Origin: Streptomyces sp. SW4
Lineage (GTDB): Bacteria; Actinomycetota; Actinomycetes; Streptomycetales; Streptomycetaceae
Direction of reading: 5' to 3'
Assembly (NCBI GenBank): GCA_003248315.1
Contig: QKWM01000004.1
Span: forward strand, 1,426,001 to 1,490,000
DNA length: 64,000 nt
In this document: piece by piece, positions 28,569 through 38,907 of the stretch
Layout: each line of letters starts with the position of its first letter
Numbering within the stretch: the stretch's first letter is position 1
Notes under the pieces: model-generated
What the model was told of the DNA's origin: nothing
Databases searched by the model: none
The model's input: only the letters and a program-made list of their open reading frames with translations
Position numbers and translations under genes: made by a program

Positions 28569-30197
28569 TCAGGCGCGCTTCTCCTGCCAGCCCTGGAGCA
28601 CCGCCCGGAACTGCCGGCGCGTGGTCTCCCAGTCGGCCGCGGGCGACGACATGTACAGCACGTACTCCACGCCGTCCCGGGACATGTAGGTCTCCTCGAC
28701 CGCCCGGCGCGGGCCGGGGAAGGAGGTGTCCTTGGCCAGGGCGGTCCACGTGTACTCCCAGCGGGCGCTGGGCCGGTCGCGGTAGACGGTCCGTTCCAGG
28801 GTGACGCGCCGGTAGTCGACCAGGCGGCGCCGCAGCTGGTCGTCCAGGTCGAGCTGGTGGGCGTAGGGGTCGTTGAAGTCGGGCGAGGTGTCGACGGCGA
28901 CCCGGAGGAAGTGCTCGCCGCCGTCGGGGCTGTAGTCGATCTGCGTGAGGCCGTCCTTGTCGCCGAAGACCTCGCGCTTCCAGCCCGGGGGCAGGGAGAG
29001 GCTGAAACCCACCGGGTCGTCGTGGCGGACCCAGGAGTCCGGGACGGCGCCTGCGGGCCCGTGCCCGGGCGCGGCGTGCGAGGCCGTGGGTGCCGGGGAG
29101 GCGCCGCCGTCCGTTCCCCACTGCTGCAGCACCGCGGCCGTGCCGGCGCCCACCAGGGCGGCGAAGGCCACCACCAGGGCCGCCGTCCGCAGCCGGCGGC
29201 GGCGCGGGGGTGCGGGCGGCGCGGCGGGACTCATGGGTGTGGGGCCGACGGCGGTGGGACCGACGGCCGCCCGTCCCGCCACCGGCGGATACGGCGCCGG
29301 CCCCGCCGGGCCCGGCCGCCGCCCGGCCCCGCCCTCGGCCCGGGTCGGCGCGCCGGACCGCGTCTCCACGGGCCGGCGGCCCTCCGCGGCCTCGGCGAGC
29401 ATCCGTTCGGCCTCGGCCGCGGTGGGCCGGCCGGCCGGATCCTTGCGCAGCAGCGCCTCGACGACGGGCGCGAGATGACCGGCGTGCCGCGGCGCCTCGG
29501 CCTCCTCCTCCACCACCGCCTGCATGGTGGCCAGCGGGGAGGTGCGGCGGAACGGCGACCTGCCCTCGACGGCGGTGTACAGCGTCGCGCCGAGCGCCCA
29601 CAGGTCCGAGGCGGGGCCCGGGTCGTGGCCGCGGACCCGTTCGGGCGCCAGGTAGTCGACGGAGCCGACGACCTCTCCGGTGCGTGTGATGGTCGAGTCG
29701 CCCTCGATCTGCGCGATGCCGAAATCGGTGAGCAGGACGCGTCCGTCGCGGGCGAGGAGGACGTTGCCGGGTTTGACGTCGCGGTGCAGCACGCCGGCGG
29801 TGTGCGCGGCGCGCAGGGCGCGCAGCACCCACAGGCCGATGCGGGCGGCCTCGCGCGGTGCGATGCGCTGCTCCTCCTCCATCGCGTCGGCGAGCGAACG
29901 GCCCTCGACCAGCTCCATGACGATCCAGGGCCGGCCGTCGTGTTCGAGCACGTCGTGCACGGTGACGACGGCGGAGTGGTTGATCCGCGCGGCCGCGCGC
30001 GCCTCGCCCCGGGTGCGGGCCAGGAGCACGGCCCGGTCGCTCTCGGACGCGTAGAGGGCGGCGGTCAGCTCCTTGACGGCCACCGACCGGTTCAGCACTT
30101 CGTCGTCGGCCCGCCACACCCGGCCCATGCCCCCGCTGCCGATGGTGTCGCCCAGCCGGTAGCGGCCCGCGAGGAGCCGCCCCTGCATCTGATTCAC
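28569..30197 (-). CDS. Ser/Thr protein kinase 3 of cluster, membrane-anchored, intact
   Basis: 542 residues in one frame. GTG 30197 (NQMQGRLLAGRYRLGDTIG) follows GGGGAAAC. Kinase features: [45 protein letters not shown] and GSVDYLAPERV. After a Pro/Ala linker comes one helix (RTAALVVAFAALVGAGTAAVL). The outer domain of about 170 residues has the repeated cluster pattern: VGFSLSLPPGWKREVFGD, RPSARWEYTWTALAK and AADWETTRRQFRAVLQGW. It is the only membrane-anchored family member readable without frame repair, so it is the best reference for the shared sensor domain. Confidence 0.95.
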   Translation of the reverse strand: MNQMQGRLLAGRYRLGDTIGSGGMGRVWRADDEVLNRSVAVKELTAALYASESDRAVLLARTRGEARAAARINHSAVVTVHDVLEHDGRPWIVMELVEGRSLADAMEEEQRIAPREAARIGLWVLRALRAAHTAGVLHRDVKPGNVLLARDGRVLLTDFGIAQIEGDSTITRTGEVVGSVDYLAPERVRGHDPGPASDLWALGATLYTAVEGRSPFRRTSPLATMQAVVEEEAEAPRHAGHLAPVVEALLRKDPAGRPTAAEAERMLAEAAEGRRPVETRSGAPTRAEGGAGRRPGPAGPAPYPPVAGRAAVGPTAVGPTPMSPAAPPAPPRRRRLRTAALVVAFAALVGAGTAAVLQQWGTDGGASPAPTASHAAPGHGPAGAVPDSWVRHDDPVGFSLSLPPGWKREVFGDKDGLTQIDYSPDGGEHFLRVAVDTSPDFNDPYAHQLDLDDQLRRRLVDYRRVTLERTVYRDRPSARWEYTWTALAKDTSFPGPRRAVEETYMSRDGVEYVLYMSSPAADWETTRRQFRAVLQGWQEKRA

Positions 30198-30337
30198 GTT
30201 TCCCCGCAATGGTCTTGACAGGGTCAGCGTAAGGACCGGCCTCCGCGCTGGGAACCGCCGGGGCGCCATGGAGACCGCTCTGTGACGCACGATGCCTGGT
30301 GTGACTGCCGGGACGAGAGGGGCGCTGCGTCGGGGAG

Positions 30338-30357
30338 GGCGGCCGGCGCCGGCCGCC
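30338..30357. terminator. 20-bp perfect palindrome after kinase 4
   Basis: GGCGGCCGGCGCCGGCCGCC lies nine bases downstream of the kinase 4 stop (30367) on the minus strand. A tight-loop hairpin of this strength could stop or pause transcription before kinase 3. Confidence 0.5.
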
Positions 30358-30366
30358 GGGCGGGCG

Positions 30367-33175
30367 TCAGCCGGTGTAACGGTAGGTCGCCGACGCCTGC
30401 TCGAACAGCCGTGTCACCTTGTCCCGTTCGGCCTCGGGACCGCGTACCTGTACGACGTGGAAGCGGCCGTCCAGCAGCATCGCGAGGTTGCGCACGTACA
30501 GCTCCCCGCCGTCGTCGCCGGTCCAGGTGAACTGCCCCTCGGCCATGGTGCGCCCGCCCACCTCGATGGTCTTCAGCCCGCTGGAGGTGGCCCAGCTGGA
30601 GTCCCGGTAGGGCTGCAACTCGGGTTCCCTGTCGCGCTGGTAGGTCATGGGGTCGCCGCCGAACTCCTCCGCGCGGTCCCGGCCGGGCACGACGATCAGC
30701 TCGAAGTCGCCGTCGGCGTACACGACCTGGCCGCGCCCGTTGACGGGCGTGCGGTCCCAGCCCTCGGCGACGGCGATGCTGAAGCCCTCCGGGTCCTTGC
30801 GCACGGCGAAGCCGTCGGCGGCCTCCGGGCCGGTGGTCTGCGTCTCGGTGGACCCGGCCGAGCGCGAGGGGTCGTCCTTCGGGGAGTCCTGCTCCTCGGG
30901 GGCGGACCCGCCCGTGCCCGGCGACTGCGCGGGCGGCGGCGCCTGGCTCGCCTCGCCGGCGGCGCCGGTGCGGTCCGCGGCCCCGGCGCCACCGGCGCCG
31001 GTGTCGGCCTTCGGCATGAAGAGCAGGGCGTAGGCGATGGCGCCCGCGACGCCGAGCAGGACCAGCAGGAGCAGGATCCGGCCGAGGCTGCGCGGGGAAC
31101 GCTCGCCCTGTCCGGCCCGCTTGTGGCGGCCGTGGGTCGCGGGCAGCCCGGCCCGGCGCCGGCGCACCAGGTCGCCGCGGCGGCGGACGACGGGCAGCCG
31201 GGCGGTGTCCACGGGCGGCGGCGCGGACACCACGTGCATCCCGGCCTCGGGCTCGGGCGCGGACCGCACCAGCGAGCGCAGCCACCCGCGCAGCTCCTCG
31301 AAGTCCAGCCGCTCGGTGGGGTCCTGACGCAGCAGCGACTCGACGACCGGGCGGAGCGGGCCGCACTCCTCGGCGAAGGCGGGCGGCTCGGCGCACACCA
31401 TCTGGACCAGCTCGGCGGTCGACTCCTCCGGGTAGGGGCGTGGCCCTGTACGGCGCGGAAGAGGAGCGCGCCGAGCGCCCACAGGTCGGTCGCCGGTCCG
31501 ACGGGCGGCGCCAGCTGCCAGTTCTCGTGCACGGGGCCGGCCTGCTCGGGCGCCCACCGCTCGGTGACCGGCCCGACGACGGCCATCCGGGCCTGCCGCG
31601 CCCGCTCGGCGGCGAGCGCGGTGGCGGGCCCCCGGCGCGGGGCGGCCGGACCGGCGGCCGGATCGTCCCAGCGGCCGGGGCGGCCTGCTCGTGCGGGGCC
31701 GGGGCGGCCTGCTCGTAGGGGCGGGCGCCGGCTCGTACGGGGCGCGGGGCGTGGTCTCGTACGGGGCGCGGGGCGTGGTCTCGTACGGGGCGCGGGCCGC
31801 GGGCAGGGCCGGGCTTCCGGCGGAGGCGTCGGCGCCCGCGCCGGCGGACCGGGGCGTCGCGCCGGGCCGGGAGACGCCGTCGGCGCCGTTGACGCCGTTG
31901 ACGCCGTAGGGGTCGGCGATCCGGCCGGGCGGGGTGGTGCCGGGGGGCGTGGCCGCGCCGGGCCCGGGGTACGGCGCCGGTGCGGGACCGGCCGCCGGGT
32001 CCGGGGCAGGGCGGGCGCCGGGCAGGGCGGCGCGGCCGTTGCGCGCCTCCTGGACGCGGGCGGCGGCCCGGGCGCCCGCACGGTAGGCGGCGATGGCACC
32101 GGCCCGGGCGGCGCGGATGTCGTCGCTGCTCTCCAGGGAACGGGGGCCGAGCCCGGCGGAGGCCCCGTTCGCCCCGCTCCCTCCCGGCACCGGCAGCCCT
32201 CCGGCCGCCCGCGCCTGGATGGCGGCCCGCCGCGCGGACTCGGGTCGGTGAGGGGGTGGGCGCCGCCGGGGCGTGGGGGCGGTCGCCGCCCGGGGAGTCA
32301 CCGTGGCCCCTCGGGCCACCGGGACCACCGGAACCGCCCGGACCGCCGAGGCCGGGACCGCCAGGAACGCCGGGCCCAGCGGGGCCGGGAGCGCCGGAAC
32401 CGCCCGGACCGCCAGGCCCACCGGGGCCGGGACCGCCGGAACCGCCCGGACCGCCTACGCCCAGGGCCGGGCCGGCGTGGCCCGGTGTGCCGGGGTGGGG
32501 GGCGTCACCGGGGCCCGGACCGGGACCGGGGCCGCTCTCCTCCGCTGCCGGCACCGGGTCGTACCCGCACAGCGCCTCCTCGGCCGCCCCGACCGCCAGC
32601 CCGGTCAGCATGACCCGGCCGTCGTCGCAGACCAGCACCGTGCGTGCGGTGATGTTCCGGTGGACCCAGCCGTGGCCGTGCAGCACCCGCAGCGCCGTGA
32701 GGACGTCGGCGGCGACCTCGGCGGCCCGGTACGGCGTCAGCGGCTGCTCGGCGAGGAGCGCGGCCAGGGGCCGGGCGGCCACCAGTTCGCTGACGATCCA
32801 CAGCGAACCGCCCTCCGCGAACACGTCGAAGACCTGGTCGAGCCTCGGGTGGTCGGGGATGCTCGCCGCGGCCTGCGCGGCCTCCACGGCCCTGCGCACC
32901 ACGGGGTCGGCGGGCCGCCGGGTGCCCGACCGGCCCGCCGACGACCGCTGCGGCGGGCGCCGGGCGCCGCCGTCGCGTGCGGTGAAGCCCTCGGGCAGTC
33001 CCTCCGCGTCCAGCACCTCGGCCTCGACGACCTCGGGCAACGGCACCTGCCTGACCAGGACTTCCTGTCCGCTGTAGGTGTCGAAGGCGCGGGTCTCGGT
33101 CAGTTCGTAGGCGTCGGACGGCGGCAGTGGCAGGCGGTAGCGGTCGGCGAGAACCCGTCCCGCGTAGTCGTCCAC
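30367..33175 (-). CDS. Pseudokinase of the Ser/Thr kinase cluster (kinase 4), membrane-anchored
   Basis: GTG 33175 after GGGGGAGG. The kinase fold lacks key residues: the catalytic loop is HRNITARTVLV instead of HRDxKxxN, DFG is replaced by LTGLAVG, and no Gly-rich GxGGMG loop is visible near LADRYRLPLPPSDAYEL. A collagen-like Gly/Pro/Ser tract (about 32330-32470) and a 24-bp direct repeat encoding ETTPRAPY (about 31735-31800) form a long linker. The helix is ILLLLVLLGVAGAIAYALLF. The outer domain has GFSIAVAEGWDRTPVNG and AEGQFTWTG. Frame changes near 32245, 31700 and 31440 are needed. Probably a scaffold or allosteric partner of its neighbours. Confidence 0.85.
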
Positions 33176-33300
33176 GATGCCTCCCCCGGCAGCCCGGTCG
33201 GTCGATTCCGTTCGCGCCGCGGTTCGTTCCGGCTGCGTACGGTCCGCAAGCACTCACGATACGTGCCGGAGGCAACCCGCAGAGAGGGGTTGCCGGATCT

Positions 33301-33329
33301 CGGCGCCCCCGAAACCGCCGGGGGCGCCG
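33301..33329 (-). terminator. Hairpin after kinase 5
   Basis: CGGCGCCCCC and GGGGGCGCCG form a 10-bp perfect stem around a 9-base loop, three bases beyond the kinase 5 stop on the minus strand. It separates kinase 5 from the kinases below it. Confidence 0.65.
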
Positions 33330-33332
33330 GGC

Positions 33333-35322
33333 TCACTTCTTCGGCTCGAACGTCTTGGTCAGGGTGCGCCAGGTGTCCCGGCGCCGTTCGCTGTCCCAGT
33401 CGGCGGCCTTGGCCGTGTACATCAGGGCGTAGCCCTGACGGTCGTTCACCACGAAGCCCCGGTCGACGGTGCGGTACTCGGTGCCGCCGTCGACGTAGGT
33501 GAACTCCCAGTCGGCCGCGTTCCAGCCGCGGAAGCCGACCTTCTCGATGCGGATCTTCTGGTACTGGGCCGCACCATGTACCGCTCCTGGTTCTTCCAGT
33601 CCGCGACCGGGTCGCCCTTGGGCGTGGACGTCCAGGCGACGAGCAGCTTCTGCCCGCCGGGCCCGGTGAACCGGTCGCCCGCGGCGCCCGAGGACCGGAA
33701 CGCCCAGCCCTCGGGGAGCCCGATGGTGTAGCCCTGGCTGCCCTTGTGCGTGGTGGCCGCGCCCTCGTCGCCCTTGGCGGAGCCGTCCTTCGCGCCGTCC
33801 TTCCCGCCGTCGCCGGAGCCCGCGCCGGCGCCGTCCGACGCGCCGGGCGTGCCGTCCTCGCTGTCGGTCGCGCCGGGCCCGGCGGAGCCGTCCGGGCCGG
33901 TGGCACCGTCGCGGTCCGTGCCGCCGTTCTCGTCCTGCCGGGTCTCCCCGCTCGCGGTGGCGGCGGGACGGTCACCGCCCCCGGCGCCCTTCGTGCCCTC
34001 GTCGCCGCCGAGCGCGAAGGCCAGCACGGTGCCGAGCACGGCGAGCGCCACGACCACCGCGAGGACCACCAGCGTGCGCCGCGGCACCACGTCGGTGAGC
34101 GAGGCCTTCGGCGCGGGCCGGGCCGGCAGGTCCGGCGGCGGCATGACGGGCCATCCGGAGCTGCGCCCCCCGGTCCCGGTGCCGGCGCCCGGGCCGCCGT
34201 CGCGGCGGCACCGGCGCCCGCCGCCCGGGAGGCGGCCGGGGTGTCACCGGCCCCGGACGGGGACGTGCGGGCCGCCGCGCCCGCCGCCGCGGAGGAACCG
34301 GCGGCCTTGCGCACCGAGCGCAGCGCGCCGCGCAGCCGCTCGCCCGCCTCCTCGGCCCGCTTGCCGGCCCCGGCCGCGACGCCGCCCCGGCCGGTCCGCT
34401 CGCCGGGCTGCGCCGGGAGCGGCACCACCTTGGTGGCGTCCGCCGGTTCCTGCCCGGCGCTCCGGTCGGCGGGGGCGTGGATGACCTTGTTGAGCAGCGC
34501 GCGGGCGCCGGCGTCGTCGAGCCGCTTGGCGGGGTCCTTGGTGAGCAGCCCGTGGATGACCTCGGCCAGGGGCCCGGCGTTGCGCGGCTCCTCGAGCGGT
34601 TCGGTCATCACCGCGGTGAGGGTGGCGATGGCGGAGCCCTTGTCGTACGGCGGGGTGCCCTCCACCGCCGCGTACAGCAGGCCGCCGAGCGACCACAGGT
34701 CGGCCGCCGGGCCGGGCTTGTGACCGCGGGCGCGTTCCGGGGAGATGTAGGAGGGGGCGCCGACGAGCATGCCGGTGGAGGTGATGGAGGGGTCGCCCTC
34801 GACCTGGGCGATGCCGAAGTCGGTGAGCACCACCCGGCCGTCCTCGGCGATCAGCACGTTCGACGGCTTCACGTCGCGGTGCAGGATGCCCTGACGGTGC
34901 GCCGAGCGCAGCACGTCCAGCACGGCCAGGCCGACCTCGGCGGCGCGCCGGGGCTCCAGGACGCCGTCCTCCCGGATCACCTCGGCGAGGGACTTGCCCT
35001 CGACCAGTTCCATCACGATCCACGGCCGGTCGTCCTCGTCGACCACGTCGTAGACCGTCACGGCGCTGTTGTTGCGGATCCGTGCGATCGCCTTGGCCTC
35101 GCGCAGGGTGCGCGTGATCAGGCGCCGCTTCTCCTCCTCGTCGATGTTCGACGGGAACCGCAGCTCCTTGACGGCGACCGTGCGGCCCAGCGTCTCGTCC
35201 TCGGCACGCCACACCGTCCCCATGCCGCCGCGGCCGAGCACTTCTCCCAGCCGGTACCGCCCGGCGAGGAGACGTGCGCTTGTGTCCTGACGGGATGTCC
35301 CCGCCCGCTCCGCCTCCGACAT
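33333..35322 (-). CDS. Ser/Thr protein kinase 5 of cluster, membrane-anchored (frameshifted)
   Basis: First gene of the cluster in transcription order. ATG 35322 (SEAERAGTSRQDTSARLLAG) follows GAGGGGACGC. Kinase core: [58 protein letters not shown] and GAPSYISPERA. A long Ala/Gly linker leads to the helix TLVVLAVVVALAVLGTVLAF. An acidic Gly/Asp spacer precedes the outer domain (GYTIGLPEGWAFRSSG to AADWEFTYVDGG to TWRTLTKTFEPKK). Frame changes near 34140 and 33575 are needed; the third frame restores the C-terminus. Its hairpin terminator follows at once. Confidence 0.9.
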
Positions 35323-35432
35323 GCGTCCCCTCATGCAACCCGCCCTGACAGAGCCTTCATTGTCTCTCACCCGACAAGTGCTCGATGCCTCGGGTGCCCC
35401 TGGCACCGCCCTCCCTCCCCCGGGTGTGCGAC

Positions 35433-35460
35433 GGCCCGCGGGCGGGCCGTCCCGCGGGCC
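35433..35460 (-). terminator. Hairpin downstream of glpD
   Basis: GGCCCGCGGG and CCCGCGGGCC form a 10-bp stem with an 8-base loop, 98 bases beyond the glpD stop and 111 bases before the kinase 5 start. It could end glpD transcripts; its distance makes this uncertain. Confidence 0.45.
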
Positions 35461-35557
35461 CGGCGCCGGGGCGGCGGGACCCGTGCCGGGCGCGTGCCGG
35501 GCCCGCGTGGAGCGGGCGCGGGGCTGACCCGGCGTCAGCAGCCCGCCGATGACGGCA

Positions 35558-37264
35558 CTACAGCGGCACGATGTCGGGGGCTCCGAGCCGGGCGGCGTCG
35601 GCCGTCAGGTCGTCCGGCTGGCGCTGCGACTCGCGCTCGGCCTCGACCCGCTTCTCGTAGTGCTGCACCTCGCGCTCGAGCCGGTCCTCGTCCCAGCCCA
35701 GGACCCGCCCCATGAGCCCGGCGGCCTCGCGGGCGCAGAGCGTGCCCCGGTCGAAGGTCTCGATGGAGATGCGGGTGCGCCGGGTGAGGACGTCGTCCAG
35801 ATGGCGGGCGCCCTCGTGCGAGGCGGCGTACACGATCTCGGCGCGCAGGTAGTCGTCCGCGCCCTGGAGGGGTTCGCCGAGGGTGGGGTCCTCGGCGACG
35901 AGGGCGAGGACCTCCTCGGCCAGCGTCCCGTACCGGTTGAGCAGGTGCTCCACGCGGACGACGTGCAGTCCGGTGCGGGCGGCCACCCGGGCGCGGGCGT
36001 TCCACAGCGCCTTGTAGCCCTCGGCGCCGAGCAGCGGCACGTCCTCGGTGACGCAGTCCGCGACCCGCATGTCGAGGCCGTGCACCGCCTCGTCCACCGC
36101 GTCCTTGGCCATCACCCGGTACGTCGTGTACTTGCCGCCGGCGACGACGACCAGGCCCGGCACCGGGTGGGCGACGGTGTGCTCGCGCGACAGCTTGCTG
36201 GTGGCGTCGGACTCGCCGGCCAGCAGCGGCCGCAGGCCGGCGTACACGCCTTCGACGTCGTCCCTGGTCAGCGGCACCGCCAGGACGGAGTTCACATGCT
36301 CCAGGAGGTAGTCGATGTCGGCGCTGGACGCGGCCGGGTGCGCCTTGTCCAGGTCCCAGTCGGTGTCCGTGGTGCCGATGATCCAGTGCCGGCCCCAGGG
36401 GATGACGAACAGCACGGACTTCTCGGTGCGCAGGATGAGGCCGGTGGTGGAGTGGATGCGGTCCTTGGGGACGACCAGGTGGATCCCCTTGGAGGCGCGG
36501 ACGTGGAACCGGCCGCGCTCCCCGACCATCGACTGGGTGTCGTCGGTCCACACGCCCGTGGCGTTGACGATCTGCTTGGCGCGGATCTCGTACTCCCCGC
36601 CGCCCTCGACGTCCTGCACCCGTGCGCCGACGACCCGTTCGCCCTCGCGCAGGAAGCCGGTGACACGGGCGCGGTTGGCGACCCGGGCGCCGTAGGCCGC
36701 GGCGGTGCGCACCAGGGTCGCCACGAAACGGGCGTCGTCCATCTGTGCGTCGTAGTACTGCAACGCTCCGACCAGGGCGTCCTTCTTCAGCGCGGGCGCC
36801 ACGCGCAGGGCGTGACGGCGGCTCAGGTGACGGTGCACCGGCAGGCCCCGGCCGTGGCCGCGGGCCATGGACATGGCGTCGTAGAGGGCGACGCCGGAGC
36901 CGGCGTACAGCCGCTCCCAGCCCTTGTGCCGCAGCGGGTACAGGAACGGCACCGGTTTGACCAGGTGGGGTGCGAGCCGCTCCAGCAGCAGGCCGCGCTC
37001 CTTCAGCGCCTCCCGTACGAGGGCGAAGTCGAGCATCTCCAGATAGCGCAGCCCGCCGTGGATCAGCTTGCTGGACCTGCTGGACGTGCCCGACGCCCAG
37101 TCGCGGGCCTCGACCAGTCCGGTGGCCAGTCCCCGGGTGGCCGCGTCCAGGGCGGTGCCCGCGCCCACCACGCCGCCGCCGACGACGAGCAGGTCCAGCT
37201 CCCGTTCGGCCATGGCCGCGAGCGACTCGGCCCGCTGCTCCGGTCCCAGTGCCGCTGTCCTCAC
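35558..37264 (-). CDS. glpD: Aerobic glycerol-3-phosphate dehydrogenase
   Basis: FAD-dependent membrane-associated oxidation of glycerol 3-phosphate to DHAP. 568 residues, intact. FAD loop LLVVGGGVVGAGTALDAATRGL, then SSKLIHGGLRYLEM, TGVWTDDTQSM, SKGIHLVVPKDRI and WIIGTTDTDWDLD, with the C-terminal domain AAGLMGRVLGWDE. I choose GTG 37264 (RTAALGPEQRAES), preceded by GGGAGG five bases upstream; an in-frame ATG at 37363 would add an odd Asp/Glu/Pro repeat (GPDEPDEPDE). It is divergent from the UDP-sugar dehydrogenase gene, with a 350-bp gap between. Confidence 0.93.
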   Translation of the reverse strand: MRTAALGPEQRAESLAAMAERELDLLVVGGGVVGAGTALDAATRGLATGLVEARDWASGTSSRSSKLIHGGLRYLEMLDFALVREALKERGLLLERLAPHLVKPVPFLYPLRHKGWERLYAGSGVALYDAMSMARGHGRGLPVHRHLSRRHALRVAPALKKDALVGALQYYDAQMDDARFVATLVRTAAAYGARVANRARVTGFLREGERVVGARVQDVEGGGEYEIRAKQIVNATGVWTDDTQSMVGERGRFHVRASKGIHLVVPKDRIHSTTGLILRTEKSVLFVIPWGRHWIIGTTDTDWDLDKAHPAASSADIDYLLEHVNSVLAVPLTRDDVEGVYAGLRPLLAGESDATSKLSREHTVAHPVPGLVVVAGGKYTTYRVMAKDAVDEAVHGLDMRVADCVTEDVPLLGAEGYKALWNARARVAARTGLHVVRVEHLLNRYGTLAEEVLALVAEDPTLGEPLQGADDYLRAEIVYAASHEGARHLDDVLTRRTRISIETFDRGTLCAREAAGLMGRVLGWDEDRLEREVQHYEKRVEAERESQRQPDDLTADAARLGAPDIVPL

Positions 37265-37613
37265 CGCTGCCTCCCGCTCGTCCGGCTCATCCGGCTCATC
37301 CGGTCCATCGGTCGCGTCGGCCGCACCCGTGGGGCGAAGCCCGGTCGTTCCGTGTACCCCCATGCCCAGATTCTGACGGTGTTGCCCGACTTCAGCCACC
37401 ACGCGCCCCAACCTGTGGACAACCTCGGGAAACGTCCCGGTGGGCCGGGGGGCCGGCGGGCGGGCCGACACGCGCGCCAAGACTCGCGAAACTCGCGGAT
37501 CAATCCCACAAATCGGTCATATTTACTCCTAGTCTGACGGTGTGCTCGCCCATCCTGTCCACAGGGCTTGCGCACCTGTCCCGCTTCGGCTACTGGGAAG
37601 GACGGCCCACGCC
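37265..37613. other. Divergent intergenic region glpD / UDP-sugar dehydrogenase
   Basis: No gene is seen. It holds CATCCGGCTCATCCGG direct repeats near glpD (about 37286-37305), ACTCGCGAAACTCGCGG (about 37483), and an A/T-rich stretch CGGTCATATTTACTCCTAG (about 37515-37533) that is the likely promoter zone for the plus-strand gene. Confidence 0.5.
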
Positions 37614-38821
37614 ATGCCCGCAGATCTCGCCGTCATCGGACTCGGCCCGTACGGCCTGCCCCTGGCCCAGGCCGCCGTCGCCGCCGGCATCCCCACCCTC
37701 GGCTACCGCACCGGTCCCGAGGCCGACCCGCTGACCCCCGCCGAACTGCGCCGGATGCTCTCGGGGGCTTCCGGACGGCGGCCGGCCCGGCCGAGCTGGG
37801 CCGGGTCCGCACGGCCGTCATCTGCGCCCCCACCGCACCGGGCGCGGACGGCGGCCCGGACCTGGGCCAGGTGGAGGCCGCCGCCCGCACCCTGGCCGCC
37901 CACATGCGCCCGCACACCACCGTGATCCTGGAGTCACCCGTGCGGCCGGGCACCACCGAGGACTTCCTGCGCCCGATCCTGGAGAAGGGCTCCGGGCTGC
38001 GCGCCGGCCGCGACTTCCACCTCGCCTACGCACCGAGCCGCGTCGACCCCGGCAACCGCGACTTCACCCCCGCCAACACCCCGAAGGTCATCGGCGGGCT
38101 CACCCCCGCCTGCACCGAGTCCGCCGCCGCGTTCTACGGCCGCCTCACCGACAAGGTGGTCCGCGCCCGCGGCCCCCGCGAGGCGGAGACGGTGCAGCTG
38201 CTGGAAACCAACTTCCGGCACGTGAACATCGCCCTGGTCAACGAGATGGCCGTGCTCTGCCACGACCTCGGCGTCGACCTGTGGGACGTCATCCGCTGCG
38301 CGGAGACCAAGCCGTTCGGGTTCCAGGCCTTCCGCCCCGGCCCGGGCGTCGGCGGCCACTCCGTGGCCCAGGACCTCACCGGCCACGCACCGCGCAGCCT
38401 GCGCATGGTGGAACTGGCCGAGCAGGTCAACAGCCAGATGCCCCGCTACGTCGTCCAGCGCGCCGCCACGCTCCTCAACGAGCACGGCAAGTCGGCCCGC
38501 GGCGCCCGCGTCCTCCTCCTCGGCGTCACCTACAAGGCCGACCTCGCCGACCAGCAGGCCACCCCGGCCCAGGAGATCGCGACCCGCCTGATGGAGCTGG
38601 GCGCCGCCGTGAGCTACCACGACCCGCACATCCCGTCCTGGACGGTCCTGGACCGCCCGGTCCCCCGCGCCGACTCCCTGTACGAGGCCGCCGCCGACGC
38701 CGACCTGACGATCCTCCTCCAGCAGCACCGCACGTACGACCTCCAGGGCCTGTCCGTGAAGGCGCAGCTCCTGCTGGACACGCGCGGCGCGACGCCCACG
38801 GGGGCGGCGCACCGGCTCTGA
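37614..38821 (+). CDS. UDP-sugar (UDP-ManNAc/GlcNAc type) dehydrogenase homologue lacking the catalytic Cys
   Basis: ATG 37614 opens an NAD-binding start (LAVIGLGPYGLPLAQAAVAAG). Family features: FHLAYAPSRVDPGN (usually PERxxPG), ETNFRHVNIALVNEMAVLCHDLGVDLWDVI and the C-terminal VLLLGVTYKADLADQQATPAQEI. The catalytic segment, normally GPGVGGHCIPVDP, reads GPGVGGHSVAQDLTG, so the nucleophilic Cys is a Ser and the IPVDP motif is lost. Either it is inactive or it runs only the first oxidation step. One frameshift near 37765. About 402 residues. Confidence 0.85.
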
Positions 38822-38822
38822 C

Positions 38823-38869
38823 CGACGGCGAAGGGCCCGGAGCACACCGCTCCGGGCCCTTCGCCGTCG
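38823..38869. terminator. 21-bp bidirectional terminator
   Basis: A perfect 21-base arm (38823-38843, starting CGACGGCGAAGGGCCC) and complement (38849-38869) around ACACC. It lies directly after the dehydrogenase stop and before the convergent guaB3 stop; one of the strongest hairpins in the window. Confidence 0.85.
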
Positions 38870-38907
38870 TACGCGCCGTACGCCGGGCCGCCGTCCTCGC
38901 GGCCGGG

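Noticed and set aside
37265..37363. Longer N-terminus of GlpD with DEPDEPDE repeat
   Set aside because: GTG 37264 has a good GGGAGG site and matches the usual GlpD start; the upstream part is low complexity.
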